From contig NZ_BJVC01000002.1 in assembly GCF_007988945.1 (NCBI RefSeq), positions 1-64,000 of the forward strand: a stretch of DNA of 64,000 nt, written 5' to 3'. The notes below the pieces were generated by a model. The model was given only the letters and a program-made list of their open reading frames with translations. It was not told the DNA's origin and made no database searches. A program made the translations under genes and the position numbers. Below, piece after piece: positions 30,003 through 38,518 of this stretch; the stretch's first letter is position 1; each line of letters begins with the position of its first letter. The stretch is from Swaminathania salitolerans. Lineage in GTDB: Bacteria > Pseudomonadota > Alphaproteobacteria > Acetobacterales > Acetobacteraceae.

Positions 30003-31310
30003 ATGACGACCCGCGAGAATATGACCGCCCAGCATGATTTCTTCCATCAAGGCCTGCAGGATGCCGACCCCGAGGTCGCAGCCATTCTGAACGCGGAACT
30101 GGTCCGCCAGCAGGACGGGATCGAGCTGATCGCCTCCGAGAACATCACCTCCTTCGCGGTTCTGGAAGCGCAGGGCTCGGTCCTGACGAACAAATATGCC
30201 GAAGGCCTGCCCGGCAAGCGGTATTACGGCGGTTGCGTGGACGTGGATCGCGTCGAGACGCTCGCCATCGAGCGCATCAAGGACGTGTTCGGCGCAGCTT
30301 ATGCCAATGTGCAGCCTCATTCCGGTGCCAATGCCAATCAGGCCGCCTTCATGGCGCTCGGCAAGCCCGGCGATACGGTGCTGGGCATGAGCCTTGCTGC
30401 GGGCGGTCATCTCACGCATGGCGCTGCACCCAACTACTCCGGCAAGTGGTTCAACGCGGTCCAGTACGGGGTGCGTGCCGAAGACGGCTTCCTCGACTAC
30501 GAGGAGATGGAGCAGCTGGCCCGCACGCATAAACCGTCGATCATCGTGGCGGGCGGCTCGGCCTATCCGCGCCATATCGATTTTGCGCGGTTCCGTCGCA
30601 TCGCCGATGAGGTCGGTGCCTATCTGATGGTGGATATGGCGCATTTCGCGGGTCTGGTTGCTGCGGGTCTCTTCCCGAGCCCGGTACCCCACGCCCATAT
30701 CGTGACAAGCACGACCCACAAGACCCTTCGCGGCCCGCGTGGCGGAATCGTGCTCACGAACGATCCGGAAATCGCGAAGAAGGTCAATTCGGCGGTCTTC
30801 CCGGGCCTGCAGGGCGGCCCCCTGATGCATGTCATCGCTGGCAAGGCTGTCGCTTTCGGCGAGGCGCAGGGCGAGAAATTCAAGGCCTATCAGACGGCCG
30901 TAGCCGAGAATGCCCGCGTTCTGGCCGAGGAGCTCGTCACGCGCGGCTTCGATATCGTGACCGGCGGCACCGATTGCCATCTGGTGCTCGTCGATCTCCG
31001 CCCCAAGAAGGTAACGGGCAAGATTGCCGAGGCCGCGCTGGAACGTGCAGGCATCACGGCCAACAAGAACGCGATTCCGTTCGATCCCGAGAAGCCTTTC
31101 GTCACGTCCGGCATCCGTCTCGGCAGCCCCGCCGCCACGTCGCGCGGATTCGGCAAGGAGGAGTTCCGGACCATCGCACGTATGATCGACGAGGTTCTCT
31201 CCGCCTATGGCACGGACTCGCAGGATGCGGTCGAGCAGCGCGTGCATGAAGAGGTCAAGGCCCTTTGCCGTCGCTTCCCCATCTACGACGTTGCCTATCC
31301 CGGCGCCTGA
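30003..31310 (+). CDS. glyA: Serine hydroxymethyltransferase
   Basis: A 435-residue PLP enzyme converting serine and tetrahydrofolate to glycine and methylene-THF. ‘[19 protein letters not shown]’ and ‘[17 protein letters not shown]’ near the N-terminus, and ‘[15 protein letters not shown]’ with the Schiff-base Lys, are diagnostic. Start at 30003 gives the normal family length, with GGAGAG seven bases upstream; a longer frame from 29919 would run through the leader hairpin. Its stop codon lies at the edge of a perfect 16-base tandem duplication. Confidence 0.97.
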   Translation: MTTRENMTAQHDFFHQGLQDADPEVAAILNAELVRQQDGIELIASENITSFAVLEAQGSVLTNKYAEGLPGKRYYGGCVDVDRVETLAIERIKDVFGAAYANVQPHSGANANQAAFMALGKPGDTVLGMSLAAGGHLTHGAAPNYSGKWFNAVQYGVRAEDGFLDYEEMEQLARTHKPSIIVAGGSAYPRHIDFARFRRIADEVGAYLMVDMAHFAGLVAAGLFPSPVPHAHIVTSTTHKTLRGPRGGIVLTNDPEIAKKVNSAVFPGLQGGPLMHVIAGKAVAFGEAQGEKFKAYQTAVAENARVLAEELVTRGFDIVTGGTDCHLVLVDLRPKKVTGKIAEAALERAGITANKNAIPFDPEKPFVTSGIRLGSPAATSRGFGKEEFRTIARMIDEVLSAYGTDSQDAVEQRVHEEVKALCRRFPIYDVAYPGA

Positions 31311-31340
31311 AGCGGCCTTGAAACGAAGCGGCCTTGAAAC
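31309..31340. repeat. 16-base perfect tandem duplication at the glyA stop
   Basis: GAAGCGGCCTTGAAAC occurs twice with no spacer (31309-31324 and 31325-31340). The first copy begins with the last two bases of the glyA TGA codon. It appears to be a recent duplication. Confidence 0.9.
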
Positions 31341-31520
31341 AGAGGGGGCGGATGCCGGCTCGGACTCCGCTCCTCGAGGCTGACCGGTGACCTCTCCGGG
31401 AGCGATACCAGCCTGTCGTCGCCAAGCTGCGGACAGGGGTTGCCGGATTTCGCTTCCGGGGGGGGGGATCCGGTCCTTCGGACGGAGAGGTGGTAGAGGA
31501 GGCGGTAGAGGAGGCGGACG
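31341..31520. other. Repeat-rich gap between convergent glyA and aspartoacylase-like gene
   Basis: There is no gene here. A run of ten G lies at 31458-31467, the imperfect hairpin CCGGTCC/GGACGG near 31471-31484, and a 12-base unit (GGTAGAGGAGGC) repeats from about 31491 to 31514, ending just before the stop of the minus-strand gene. Confidence 0.6.
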
Positions 31521-32549
31521 TCAGAGATGGCGGGCCAGTCTTACCGCGAGCTGGCCGCGGCGTACGCAGAGATTGGGCATGATGAGAATGCAGCCGTCAT
31601 AAGGCGTGCAGATCTCGTCCTGGCCGTCCGTTGCAATGACCGTCCCTGCATCGGCAATAGTCTGTCCGCCCCTGTAGGGGGTCTCGAACCGGAAACAGGC
31701 GCTGTGGGCCACGACGTTATCCGTGACGACAGCCTGTTGCGGCATGGTCGGATGCGGAAAACAGGCATCGAAATGAAAGCGTGCCGCGTTGTCGATGAAA
31801 TAGCGTATCGCGTTGCGGCTCGTTTCCACGGTTTCGGGCGCCCAGTGCTGCCCGGCCTCCAGCAGCACGCTGCGCGCCCCGCGCTCGGGAGAGAGGAAAT
31901 GAGCCTCCTCGATCAGTCTTGCACCCCCGACATGCCCCAGATCGGTCAGAGTGAGAAACGGCGTGTCGGAGCAGGCGGACAGGGCGCCGGCGAGCGCGGT
32001 GGAACGTTCTGTCTGGGGTGAGATGAGAAGAGGCGACGAGTCCCAGAGCATCGAATGCAGGTCGAGAAGCATGTCGCTTCTGCGGATGACGGGGAGAAGC
32101 GCCTGGGCGCGGGCCATTTCCGGCGAGGCAGGGCGACGGGCCAGCCTTTCGGTACTCCAGACCCTGTTGAGATCTTCCCCGGTAAAGCGCGATGCCGTCG
32201 GGCTCTGACCGTCGAAGCGGTGGAACGATTCGAGATTCGCGAATACGAAACGGACAACGCCGCAGAGGGGGCGTATGTCCTCGCGCAGAATCTGATCGAG
32301 GGCGATCGCTCCGGCAAATTCATTGCCGTGAATCAGCGACACGATCGTTATCTCGGGTCCGACGCGCCCGCTGTCCCGTTCGATGACGCCATCGATCCCG
32401 ATATTTCCCTTCTCCCATGGGGTCAGATCCGGCGGCGCGATCCGGATAGGAAATTCGGGCAGATGACGTGGAAGAGTCAGTTCCGTCGGGACGCTTCGCT
32501 TCCGGCGCCGGACCGGAAAATGGTCCCGCGGGAAAGCGCCGCAACTCAT
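31521..32549 (-). CDS. Succinylglutamate desuccinylase/aspartoacylase-family zinc hydrolase
   Basis: A 342-residue M14-like deacylase. ‘IVSLIHGNEFAGAIALDQIL’ supplies the H-x2-E zinc ligands, ‘FTGEDLNRVWS’ the substrate-binding Arg region, and ‘DMLLDLHSMLWDSSPLL’ the third ligand; the C-terminal half has the family’s β-domain. It would remove an acyl group from an N-acyl amino acid. The start at 32549 overlaps the acetylornithine-deacetylase stop by ATGA; a longer frame runs back into that gene. The pairing with an ArgE-type enzyme suggests N-acyl-amino-acid hydrolysis, substrate unknown. Confidence 0.87.
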   Translation of the reverse strand: MSCGAFPRDHFPVRRRKRSVPTELTLPRHLPEFPIRIAPPDLTPWEKGNIGIDGVIERDSGRVGPEITIVSLIHGNEFAGAIALDQILREDIRPLCGVVRFVFANLESFHRFDGQSPTASRFTGEDLNRVWSTERLARRPASPEMARAQALLPVIRRSDMLLDLHSMLWDSSPLLISPQTERSTALAGALSACSDTPFLTLTDLGHVGGARLIEEAHFLSPERGARSVLLEAGQHWAPETVETSRNAIRYFIDNAARFHFDACFPHPTMPQQAVVTDNVVAHSACFRFETPYRGGQTIADAGTVIATDGQDEICTPYDGCILIMPNLCVRRGQLAVRLARHL

Positions 32550-33721
32550 GCCGACAGGCACACGCGCCTGACGAGCGCGTCGATCATCGTCTCGCAGCGT
32601 GCGATCTGGTCGCGGGAGATCCATTCATCGGGTCTGTGGGCCTGCTCGATACTTCCGGGTCCGCAGACGATGGTGGGCAGGCCAGCCTGCTGGTAGATCC
32701 CGGCTTCGGTCCCGTATGAAACATAGCCTGCACTGTTATGCCCGGTGACCTGCTGGAGCAGGGAGGCGAGCGGCGCATCGGGAGAGAGCGCGAGCGGAGG
32801 CAGATCGACGAGCGGCGTGAAGACGAGGCCGCATCCGGGACCATCGGCGCGCAGTGCGTCGTGCAGGGGAGCGAGGGCATTGAGGATGCGCGCGTAGATC
32901 TCCTCGTTGCTTTCTCCGGGAACCGCGCGCCACTCCATCTCGAAGCTGCTTTTTTCGGGAACGATGTTGAGAATGCTCCCCCCTTGCGCCAGCCCGACCT
33001 GCATTGTCGTGTGATCGGGGTCGAAGCCCGGCACGTGCAGGCCGTCCTGCGGGAAGGATTCGGCAATTTCGGCGATGATGGCGATCGCCTTGCCCATGGC
33101 ATGGAGCGCATTCGTCCCGAGGGCAGGACGCGAGGAATGGGCAGGGCGCCCCGTGATATCCACGCGTACCGTATATCGTCCCTTATGGGCGATGACCGGG
33201 GCGAGGAGGGTCGGCTCGCCGATCACGCAGAAATCGGGCATCAGACCGCGCTGCTGCACATCCGCGACGAGATGGCGCGCGCCGTCGCATGTGATCTCCT
33301 CGTCGAAGGTCAGGAACAGATGGACCGGCCGCAGAAGCGCCTCGGCCCTGATACGCGGGATCGCTACGAGCATGACGGCCACGAAGCCCTTCATGTCCGC
33401 GGCACCTCGTCCGACGAGCCGTCCGCTCTCTTCCCTGAGCACGAAAGGATCTGCCGACCAGTCCTGTCCCTCGACCGGGACGCAATCGACATGTCCCGAA
33501 AAGGCAAGTCCACCCGGCGCTACCGGACCGAGGATCGCATGGAGGTTCCACTTGCCCGGCTCCGGCCCCACGCTGCGCCAGAAAGGAACGTCCATCCGGG
33601 TGAGATAGTCCTCGACCCAGCTCATGAGCGCGGCGTTCGGGTTGCAGCTCGTGGTGTCGAACGACACGAGTTTCGCCAGAATCGCGCAAACATCCATACC
33701 GGGGAGGGGCGGAGGGGTCAT
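32546..33721 (-). CDS. argE: Acetylornithine deacetylase (M20 peptidase family)
   Basis: A 391-residue M20 metallohydrolase. Visible are ‘LAFSGHVDCVPVEGQDW’ (zinc His and Asp), ‘GRGAADMKGFVAVML’ (bridging Asp), ‘LTFDEEITCDGA’ (catalytic Glu) and ‘VIGEPTLLAPVIAHKGRYTV’. The last is characteristic of ArgE/DapE, and with overall length and ‘GYVSYGTEAGIYQQAGLPTI’ favours ArgE. It hydrolyses N-acetylornithine in arginine synthesis or N-acyl amino acids more generally. First gene of a two-gene minus-strand unit. Confidence 0.88.
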   Translation of the reverse strand: MTPPPLPGMDVCAILAKLVSFDTTSCNPNAALMSWVEDYLTRMDVPFWRSVGPEPGKWNLHAILGPVAPGGLAFSGHVDCVPVEGQDWSADPFVLREESGRLVGRGAADMKGFVAVMLVAIPRIRAEALLRPVHLFLTFDEEITCDGARHLVADVQQRGLMPDFCVIGEPTLLAPVIAHKGRYTVRVDITGRPAHSSRPALGTNALHAMGKAIAIIAEIAESFPQDGLHVPGFDPDHTTMQVGLAQGGSILNIVPEKSSFEMEWRAVPGESNEEIYARILNALAPLHDALRADGPGCGLVFTPLVDLPPLALSPDAPLASLLQQVTGHNSAGYVSYGTEAGIYQQAGLPTIVCGPGSIEQAHRPDEWISRDQIARCETMIDALVRRVCLSA

Positions 33722-33812
33722 GTGACGAGTTTAACCCCGGCGCAGAGAAAAGCTCAAGCAGGCGGGGGAGCGGAAACGGTCGCATCCCCTTTCCGGAGGG
33801 GGTGGCGGAAGA

Positions 33813-34937
33813 TCACGAAACGATGCTGATCCGGTAGCCGATCTCCTTTTCGATCGCACGAAGGAGAAGCCGGTCGTCGCGCGTGCAGAAAGACAGCGCC
33901 TCTCCCCGCTTTCCGGCTCTCGCCGTGCGACCGATCCGGTGCACATAGGTCTCGGCCTTTTCAGGGAGATCGTAATTCACCACGAGATCGATATCGTCGA
34001 TATCGAGCCCGCGTGCAGCGACGTCGGTCGTAAGAAGGATCTGCGCCTTCCCGCTGCGCAGCGCTTCGACCGCCTTCTGTCTGGCGGTCTGATTGAGATC
34101 GCCATGCAGGGTCGCGACGGCGAAACCGGCTTTCCGGAGCAGCTTGCCAGTCTGTTCGACGGCGGCTTTGGTTCTGAGAAAGACGATCTGTCGTCCTTCG
34201 GTCTTGCCGCAGGTTTCGGTCAGGGTTTGCGCCTTGTCTTCTGCTTCGACGAATAGCGCCCTCTGCTTGATCCGTCGCGGGGTTACGGTCTGGAGGGCGA
34301 ATTCGTGCAGGACCGGCTTGTGAAGCAGGCGCTTCGCCAGAGCGCGCGCCTCTTCCGGCAGCGTTGCCGAACACAGGATCGATTGGCGTTCACGGGGGAT
34401 CTGAAGAAGGATTTCCGCGATGGCCGTGCGGAATTCGTCATTGAGCATCTGATCGACCTCGTCGACCACGAGAACCTCGATCATGTCGAGCCGGCACGAT
34501 CCTGCAGCGAGAAGATCGAGAAGGCGGCCGGGGGTGGCGACCGCGATATCCACCCCTTCGTCGAGGGCGGCAATCTGGGCGTCACGCGGAAGCCCGCCAC
34601 AAAGGAGCCGCGTCCGGAAGGCGAGCCTGCGGCCCACCTGTCGGAAAACACCGGCAATCTGGCTTACCAGTTCCCGCGTGGGGGCGAGGACCAGAACGCG
34701 CGGAGCGGTGGACGCACGCGCGCCCTGCGACCCGACGAGCCGCTGCAGGACCGGCGCCACATAAGCGGCTGTCTTGCCCGATCCCGTCTGGGCGACGAGA
34801 AGGACATCGCTCCCGGCCACGAGGCTGGGCCAGACCTCGGTCTGGACGGCGTTCGGGCGCGCGATGCCGTTCTGCGCGAGTCCGGCAGCGATGAGAGGGT
34901 CGAAAAGCGGAAAATCCGGGGCGGCATGCGTGGTCAT
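33813..34937 (-). CDS. DEAD-box RNA helicase (DEVD variant)
   Basis: A 374-residue superfamily 2 helicase core without long extensions. Q-motif region ‘GIARPNAVQTEVWP’, Walker A AQTGSGKT (49-56), PTREL, TPGRLLD, motif II written DEVD (159-162), SAT (190-192), ‘TTDVAARGLDIDDI’ and ‘HRIGRTARAGKRG’ appear in order. It resembles RhlE/SrmB-type helicases used in ribosome assembly or cold adaptation. DEVD instead of DEAD is a tolerated change. Divergent from the next gene by only 46 bases. Confidence 0.92.
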   Translation of the reverse strand: MTTHAAPDFPLFDPLIAAGLAQNGIARPNAVQTEVWPSLVAGSDVLLVAQTGSGKTAAYVAPVLQRLVGSQGARASTAPRVLVLAPTRELVSQIAGVFRQVGRRLAFRTRLLCGGLPRDAQIAALDEGVDIAVATPGRLLDLLAAGSCRLDMIEVLVVDEVDQMLNDEFRTAIAEILLQIPRERQSILCSATLPEEARALAKRLLHKPVLHEFALQTVTPRRIKQRALFVEAEDKAQTLTETCGKTEGRQIVFLRTKAAVEQTGKLLRKAGFAVATLHGDLNQTARQKAVEALRSGKAQILLTTDVAARGLDIDDIDLVVNYDLPEKAETYVHRIGRTARAGKRGEALSFCTRDDRLLLRAIEKEIGYRISIVS

Positions 34938-34983
34938 GGGCAGCTTCTTGCCAAAAAACCGCCGGTGAAGGAATTACCAACTC

Positions 34984-35934
34984 ATGAGTGTTGCGATCAT
35001 AGCCGAAGATTTTGCCGGAATGCGTGCCCAGGCCCGAGGCCTCGTGGAGCGCGCCGGACTGCCATGGCATTTCCACCCGGTCCGTATGACCGGCATGTGG
35101 CGGCATGTCCCCACGCGCTTCTGTCCCGTTCCGCTCGCGCATACGGCCGGGATCGCGCTTCCGGCCGGGACCGCGCTGCTCGTCAGTGTCGGGGGCACGG
35201 GAGGGGCGATCGGGGCGGCCATGAAACGGAAGACGGGCCTGCCTCTGGTGCAGATCCAGAATCCGCGGATGTCGGCGCGGCATTTCGACCTGATCGTCGC
35301 CAGCGTTCATGACAGGATGTCCGGAGGCAGGGTTGTGTCCTGCCGCACCGCCTTGCATGGCATCACACCCGATATCCTCCGTGACGCGCGGATCAAATGG
35401 TCGCCGCGCCTGCGCAAGCCCGGTAAATTTCTCCTTTCCGTACTCATAGGGGGAACGAACGGGCGATTCAGGTTCGGCGTCGAAGAGGCGCGCGATCTTG
35501 CCCGGACCCTTCTGGGCATGGCGTCGACAGCGCCGGTGCATTTCGCGCTGACACCGTCACGACGCACCGACCCGGCGGCGATGGCGGTGCTCGAAACGAT
35601 GCTGGCCGGCCAGGATGCCTGGTTCTGGCGCGGAGAGGGCGAGAATCCGTATCAGGGCCTCCTTGCCTGCGCCGATGCGATTGCGGTGACCAGAGACAGC
35701 GTATCGATGGTTTCCGAGGCGGTCGCCACCGAGGCACCGGTGATGATCATCGATCTTCCCGGGCGTTCGAGGCGGATCGGCGCCTTTATCGACGGGCTTG
35801 CGGCCGAAGACAGGGTACGCCCCCTCGGAGCGGAATGGATGCTCTGGCCTGTATCGCCGCTTGACGATACCGGTCGAGCGGCAGAAGAAATGACACGACG
35901 TCTTGCTCTCCCAGGAGGGCGAGACCCGCAATAA
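34984..35934 (+). CDS. Mitochondrial fission ELM1 family protein
   Basis: A 316-residue protein of the ELM1-like family, widespread in alphaproteobacteria and plants and with a glycosyltransferase-B-like fold. Recognisable parts: ‘IAEDFAGMRAQARGLVERAG’, ‘KTGLPLVQIQNPRM’, ‘FDLIVASVHD’, ‘LSVLIGGTNGRFRFG’ and ‘AITRDSVSM’-like ‘AVTRDSVSMVSEA’. The bacterial role is not established. It is followed 21 bases later by the 628-residue orphan gene, with which it may be co-transcribed. Confidence 0.85.
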   Translation: MSVAIIAEDFAGMRAQARGLVERAGLPWHFHPVRMTGMWRHVPTRFCPVPLAHTAGIALPAGTALLVSVGGTGGAIGAAMKRKTGLPLVQIQNPRMSARHFDLIVASVHDRMSGGRVVSCRTALHGITPDILRDARIKWSPRLRKPGKFLLSVLIGGTNGRFRFGVEEARDLARTLLGMASTAPVHFALTPSRRTDPAAMAVLETMLAGQDAWFWRGEGENPYQGLLACADAIAVTRDSVSMVSEAVATEAPVMIIDLPGRSRRIGAFIDGLAAEDRVRPLGAEWMLWPVSPLDDTGRAAEEMTRRLALPGGRDPQ

Positions 35935-35955
35935 GGAAACGAGGTCAGGACGGCC

Positions 35956-37842
35956 ATGCTCGATATCATCACTTTCGACGCTCAGGGCGGCGGTAACATT
36001 CTCTACAAGGCCCTTGCCCATCCGCTTGCGAGCGAGGCCCTGCGAGATGTGGCGGCGACCCTGGCTGAGAGCGGTGCCTTTGCCGTGTACGACCCCGAGA
36101 ACATGTTGCAGACGCTGGTCGCGCTCTATCCCGAATTTGCGCCGCAGGCCGGTGTCTATACCCATGATACCGAACAGGTCGGGCTGCCGGACGGTTTCGG
36201 CGGGCAGAAACTTGCGCTTACCGATCTCTCGACAGGCAAGGCCCGCGCCGTGCTGGCTCTTTCCTTCGAGCAGGAAAAGATGCGCGCGCGCCTGTCGCGC
36301 GTAACCCATGCCGACCAGCGTATCGTCTCTCTGGAGCCCGCCAAGCTTCCCGAGCGTATGCTGACCAATACGCGCGCCTATCTCGACAAGCAGAATTTCG
36401 CGACCAATTTCGCCTTTTTCCGGGATGACGAGCGCTTCAGCACGAGGCTCGTGACCGCAAATTACTGGTGCAATTACGACGCGACCGATGTGCGTTACTG
36501 GATGCGCCTGTTCGATGGTGACGGCGCGATCCTGGCGGAGTGGGAGCATGAAGTGCCGGATGCCCCGGCTGGAATCGTGGTCGATAGCGCGGAGATCCGC
36601 GAGCGTTTCGGCCTGCCTTCTTTCTGCGGGCAGCTCTTCATTCATGTTCTGGGGGCGAGGGGACACGACGTCGTCAAATACGCGCTCGATATCTACGGCA
36701 AGAACGGAGAGAAGAGTCTGTCGGTCACGCATGACGCCAATGCCTGGCCGTCTCCCCGTTTCGCGACGTTGCCCGCCCCGCGCGAGGATGAAAGACTGGT
36801 TCTGTGGGTCCAGAACAGTCATGCGACCCCGATCCCTGCCGGGGCGATCACGCTGAACGAGATGGGAGAGGATACCGCCTATCCCGTTCCGCTCGAGATC
36901 GCGCCTTTCGCCACCTATCCTCTCGATGTCGGCGCGCTGGCCCCGGGAATCGTCTGGCCGGCGCAGTTCGAGCTGCGATCGGGCAATCATGTCGTGCGTC
37001 CCCGTTACGAGATCACGCAGGGCGCGCTGACGCGGATCGCGCATCTCAATGTCGAGCGTCGCGATCTGAAGCCCGAACCCGCCCTGAGAGCGCTGCCTCC
37101 CTCGATGGGACGCGGATTCGTCCTTCCGTTTCCCGTGCTCGATCCGGCCCGTTTCACGACCGTCGTGCAGCCCAATCCCATGTCCGAGCAGATACATAGC
37201 CTTCCGCTCAGGATCGACGTGTTCGACGAGGCAGGCGCGCTCGTCTCGCAGCGTTTCCTCGGCAATCTGCCGCGCAATCATCATGTCGCGGTCGCGCTGC
37301 ACGAGCTGACCGATCGCCCGGGACACGCCGATCTCGTGTACGATTTTCGCGACGGGGGAGACGGCGATGGCTGGCTCCACGCCATGATGCGTTATGAGAG
37401 CCGGGAGACGGACCATGCCGCCGAAACCAGCTTCGGAGGGCATATCTTCAACACGCTCATGACGTGGCGTTCCGAGCCGCAATCCTATGCAGGACCGCCG
37501 CCCGGACTGACGACACGTCTGTTCCTGAAGCTCGGGCAGGAGGGACATGAGAGCTTCTCGTGTCTGATCCATCCGGCCTCTGTCGAGGGAACGGCGCCTT
37601 CGGAAACGGTGCTTCATCTCTATGCGCACGATGGTGTCGAGCTCGAACGTCGCCGGATCTCGATCAATCCGAGCGGGTCCTACATGGTCTGGCCGCATGA
37701 GATATTCGGCCCCGAGAAGGTCGCCGAGGCCGGTATCGGCGGCTATGTGCTGATCCGCGATCTGTCTTGTCGTCTGTTCGGCTACCACGGCCAGCGGGAC
37801 GCGCGCGGCGGCTTCTCTCTCGATCACATGTTCGGCTTCTGA
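35956..37842 (+). CDS. 628-residue conserved-looking protein of unknown function
   Basis: I do not recognise this protein. It has no signal peptide and no long hydrophobic segment, so it is probably cytoplasmic. It starts MLDIITFDAQGGGNILYKAL. Residues ~1-130 look α/β. The rest is rich in β-strand-like blocks with aromatic and charged alternation (for example ‘FCGQLFIHVLGARGHDVVKY’, ‘MWGHE’-like ‘YMVWPHEIFGPEKV’). Codon use matches the neighbours, so it is not obviously acquired. AAACGAGGT precedes the ATG. Position after the ELM1-like gene suggests a linked role, possibly envelope glycan, but that is guesswork. Confidence 0.75.
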   Translation: MLDIITFDAQGGGNILYKALAHPLASEALRDVAATLAESGAFAVYDPENMLQTLVALYPEFAPQAGVYTHDTEQVGLPDGFGGQKLALTDLSTGKARAVLALSFEQEKMRARLSRVTHADQRIVSLEPAKLPERMLTNTRAYLDKQNFATNFAFFRDDERFSTRLVTANYWCNYDATDVRYWMRLFDGDGAILAEWEHEVPDAPAGIVVDSAEIRERFGLPSFCGQLFIHVLGARGHDVVKYALDIYGKNGEKSLSVTHDANAWPSPRFATLPAPREDERLVLWVQNSHATPIPAGAITLNEMGEDTAYPVPLEIAPFATYPLDVGALAPGIVWPAQFELRSGNHVVRPRYEITQGALTRIAHLNVERRDLKPEPALRALPPSMGRGFVLPFPVLDPARFTTVVQPNPMSEQIHSLPLRIDVFDEAGALVSQRFLGNLPRNHHVAVALHELTDRPGHADLVYDFRDGGDGDGWLHAMMRYESRETDHAAETSFGGHIFNTLMTWRSEPQSYAGPPPGLTTRLFLKLGQEGHESFSCLIHPASVEGTAPSETVLHLYAHDGVELERRRISINPSGSYMVWPHEIFGPEKVAEAGIGGYVLIRDLSCRLFGYHGQRDARGGFSLDHMFGF

Positions 37843-37865
37843 TCTTTTTCCATCCCCCCTCTTGT

Positions 37866-37894
37866 CGCGTCTCCCGCTCTTTGCTAGAGACGCG
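37866..37894 (+). terminator. Inverted repeat after the 628-residue gene
   Basis: CGCGTCTC (37866-37873) and GAGACGCG (37887-37894) can form an eight-pair stem 24 bases after the stop and just before the tRNA gene. No T-run follows. Confidence 0.5.
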
Positions 37895-37906
37895 TCACCG
37901 CAGGAT

Positions 37907-37981
37907 GGGTGCGTAGCTCAGCGGTAGAGCACTGCCTTCACACGGCAGGGGTCACAGGTTCAATCCCTGTCGCACCCACCA
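37907..37981 (+). tRNA. tRNA-Val (anticodon CAC)
   Basis: The cloverleaf folds cleanly: acceptor GGGTGCG with CGCACCC, D-arm GCTC/GAGC, anticodon stem CTGCC/GGCAG with loop TTCACAC, T-arm ACAGG/CCTGT with TTCAATC, discriminator A and an encoded CCA. The anticodon CAC (37939-37941) reads GTG codons. Minus-strand open frames that run through this gene are not genes. Confidence 0.97.
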
Positions 37982-38518
37982 TCCTCCCCCGCAGAAAATA
38001 GCCGTTTCCTGAGGATCGAACACTACGGACCTCGGTGTATTTTGGTTCATTCCGGTACGTTTCGAGTCGAGTCGTATCGTGTCGAATCGTGCCAGATCCG
38101 GACCGCTTACTGCGAGTCGGGCCTCTCGAGCTGCCTGCCGAACCGAACGGTTCCGTGACGGCAGATACAGTGCGGTATCTCGTCTCGGGGCCACTTTGCC
38201 GGTCGCTGTGACGGGTGCGCGGCCCAATATTTCGAGCTTCCGCCTCACGACTACTTCGCGAAAATCTTGGATGCAGACACACCGAAGAGGGACAGGTCGG
38301 AACGCTCGAAAGGCTGCATTCATCCCATCGATGGAAAGAGTTGCCGGTAAGCGAAGACAGCGCTGGAAAGCTTGGAAGCCAGCCATCGGCGGCTTGCACT
38401 GCCGGGCAAGTGTTTCCCCTCCATGCCCCGCCCCGCAGGAGCAGGCGGGGATTCGAACTCTATGATGGGCCTTGCCTTTCTCCGGTCGCGCCATGCGTGC
38501 GCGACCGGGGAGAGGGGG
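37982..38518. other. 537-base non-coding region downstream of tRNA-Val
   Basis: No gene is supported. The first ~120 bases carry loose TCGAGTCG/TCGTGTCG repeats. Near 38448-38462, read on the minus strand, GAGTTCGAATCCCCGCC resembles a tRNA T-arm and 3' end, but the T-stem does not pair. The region ends with the receptor terminator hairpin. I see no integrase or other mobile-element gene. Confidence 0.55.
38482..38508 (-). terminator. Terminator hairpin of the TonB receptor gene
   Basis: CCGGTCGCGC (38482-38491) and GCGCGACCGG (38499-38508) form a perfect ten-pair stem with a seven-base loop. On the minus strand it begins about ten bases after the receptor stop. No T-run follows, so termination may need Rho. 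Confidence 0.65.

Noticed and set aside
38445-38465. A tRNA T-arm-like fragment on the minus strand, as might mark an integration scar
   Set aside because: GAGTTCGAATCCCC looks like a T-loop, but the T-stem does not pair, no exact copy of the tRNA-Val 3' end is present, and no integrase is near.
37938-38494. Minus-strand open frames through and beyond the tRNA gene
   Set aside because: One ends in ‘GATGIEPVTPAV’, the familiar translation of an antisense tRNA. No start signal or family.
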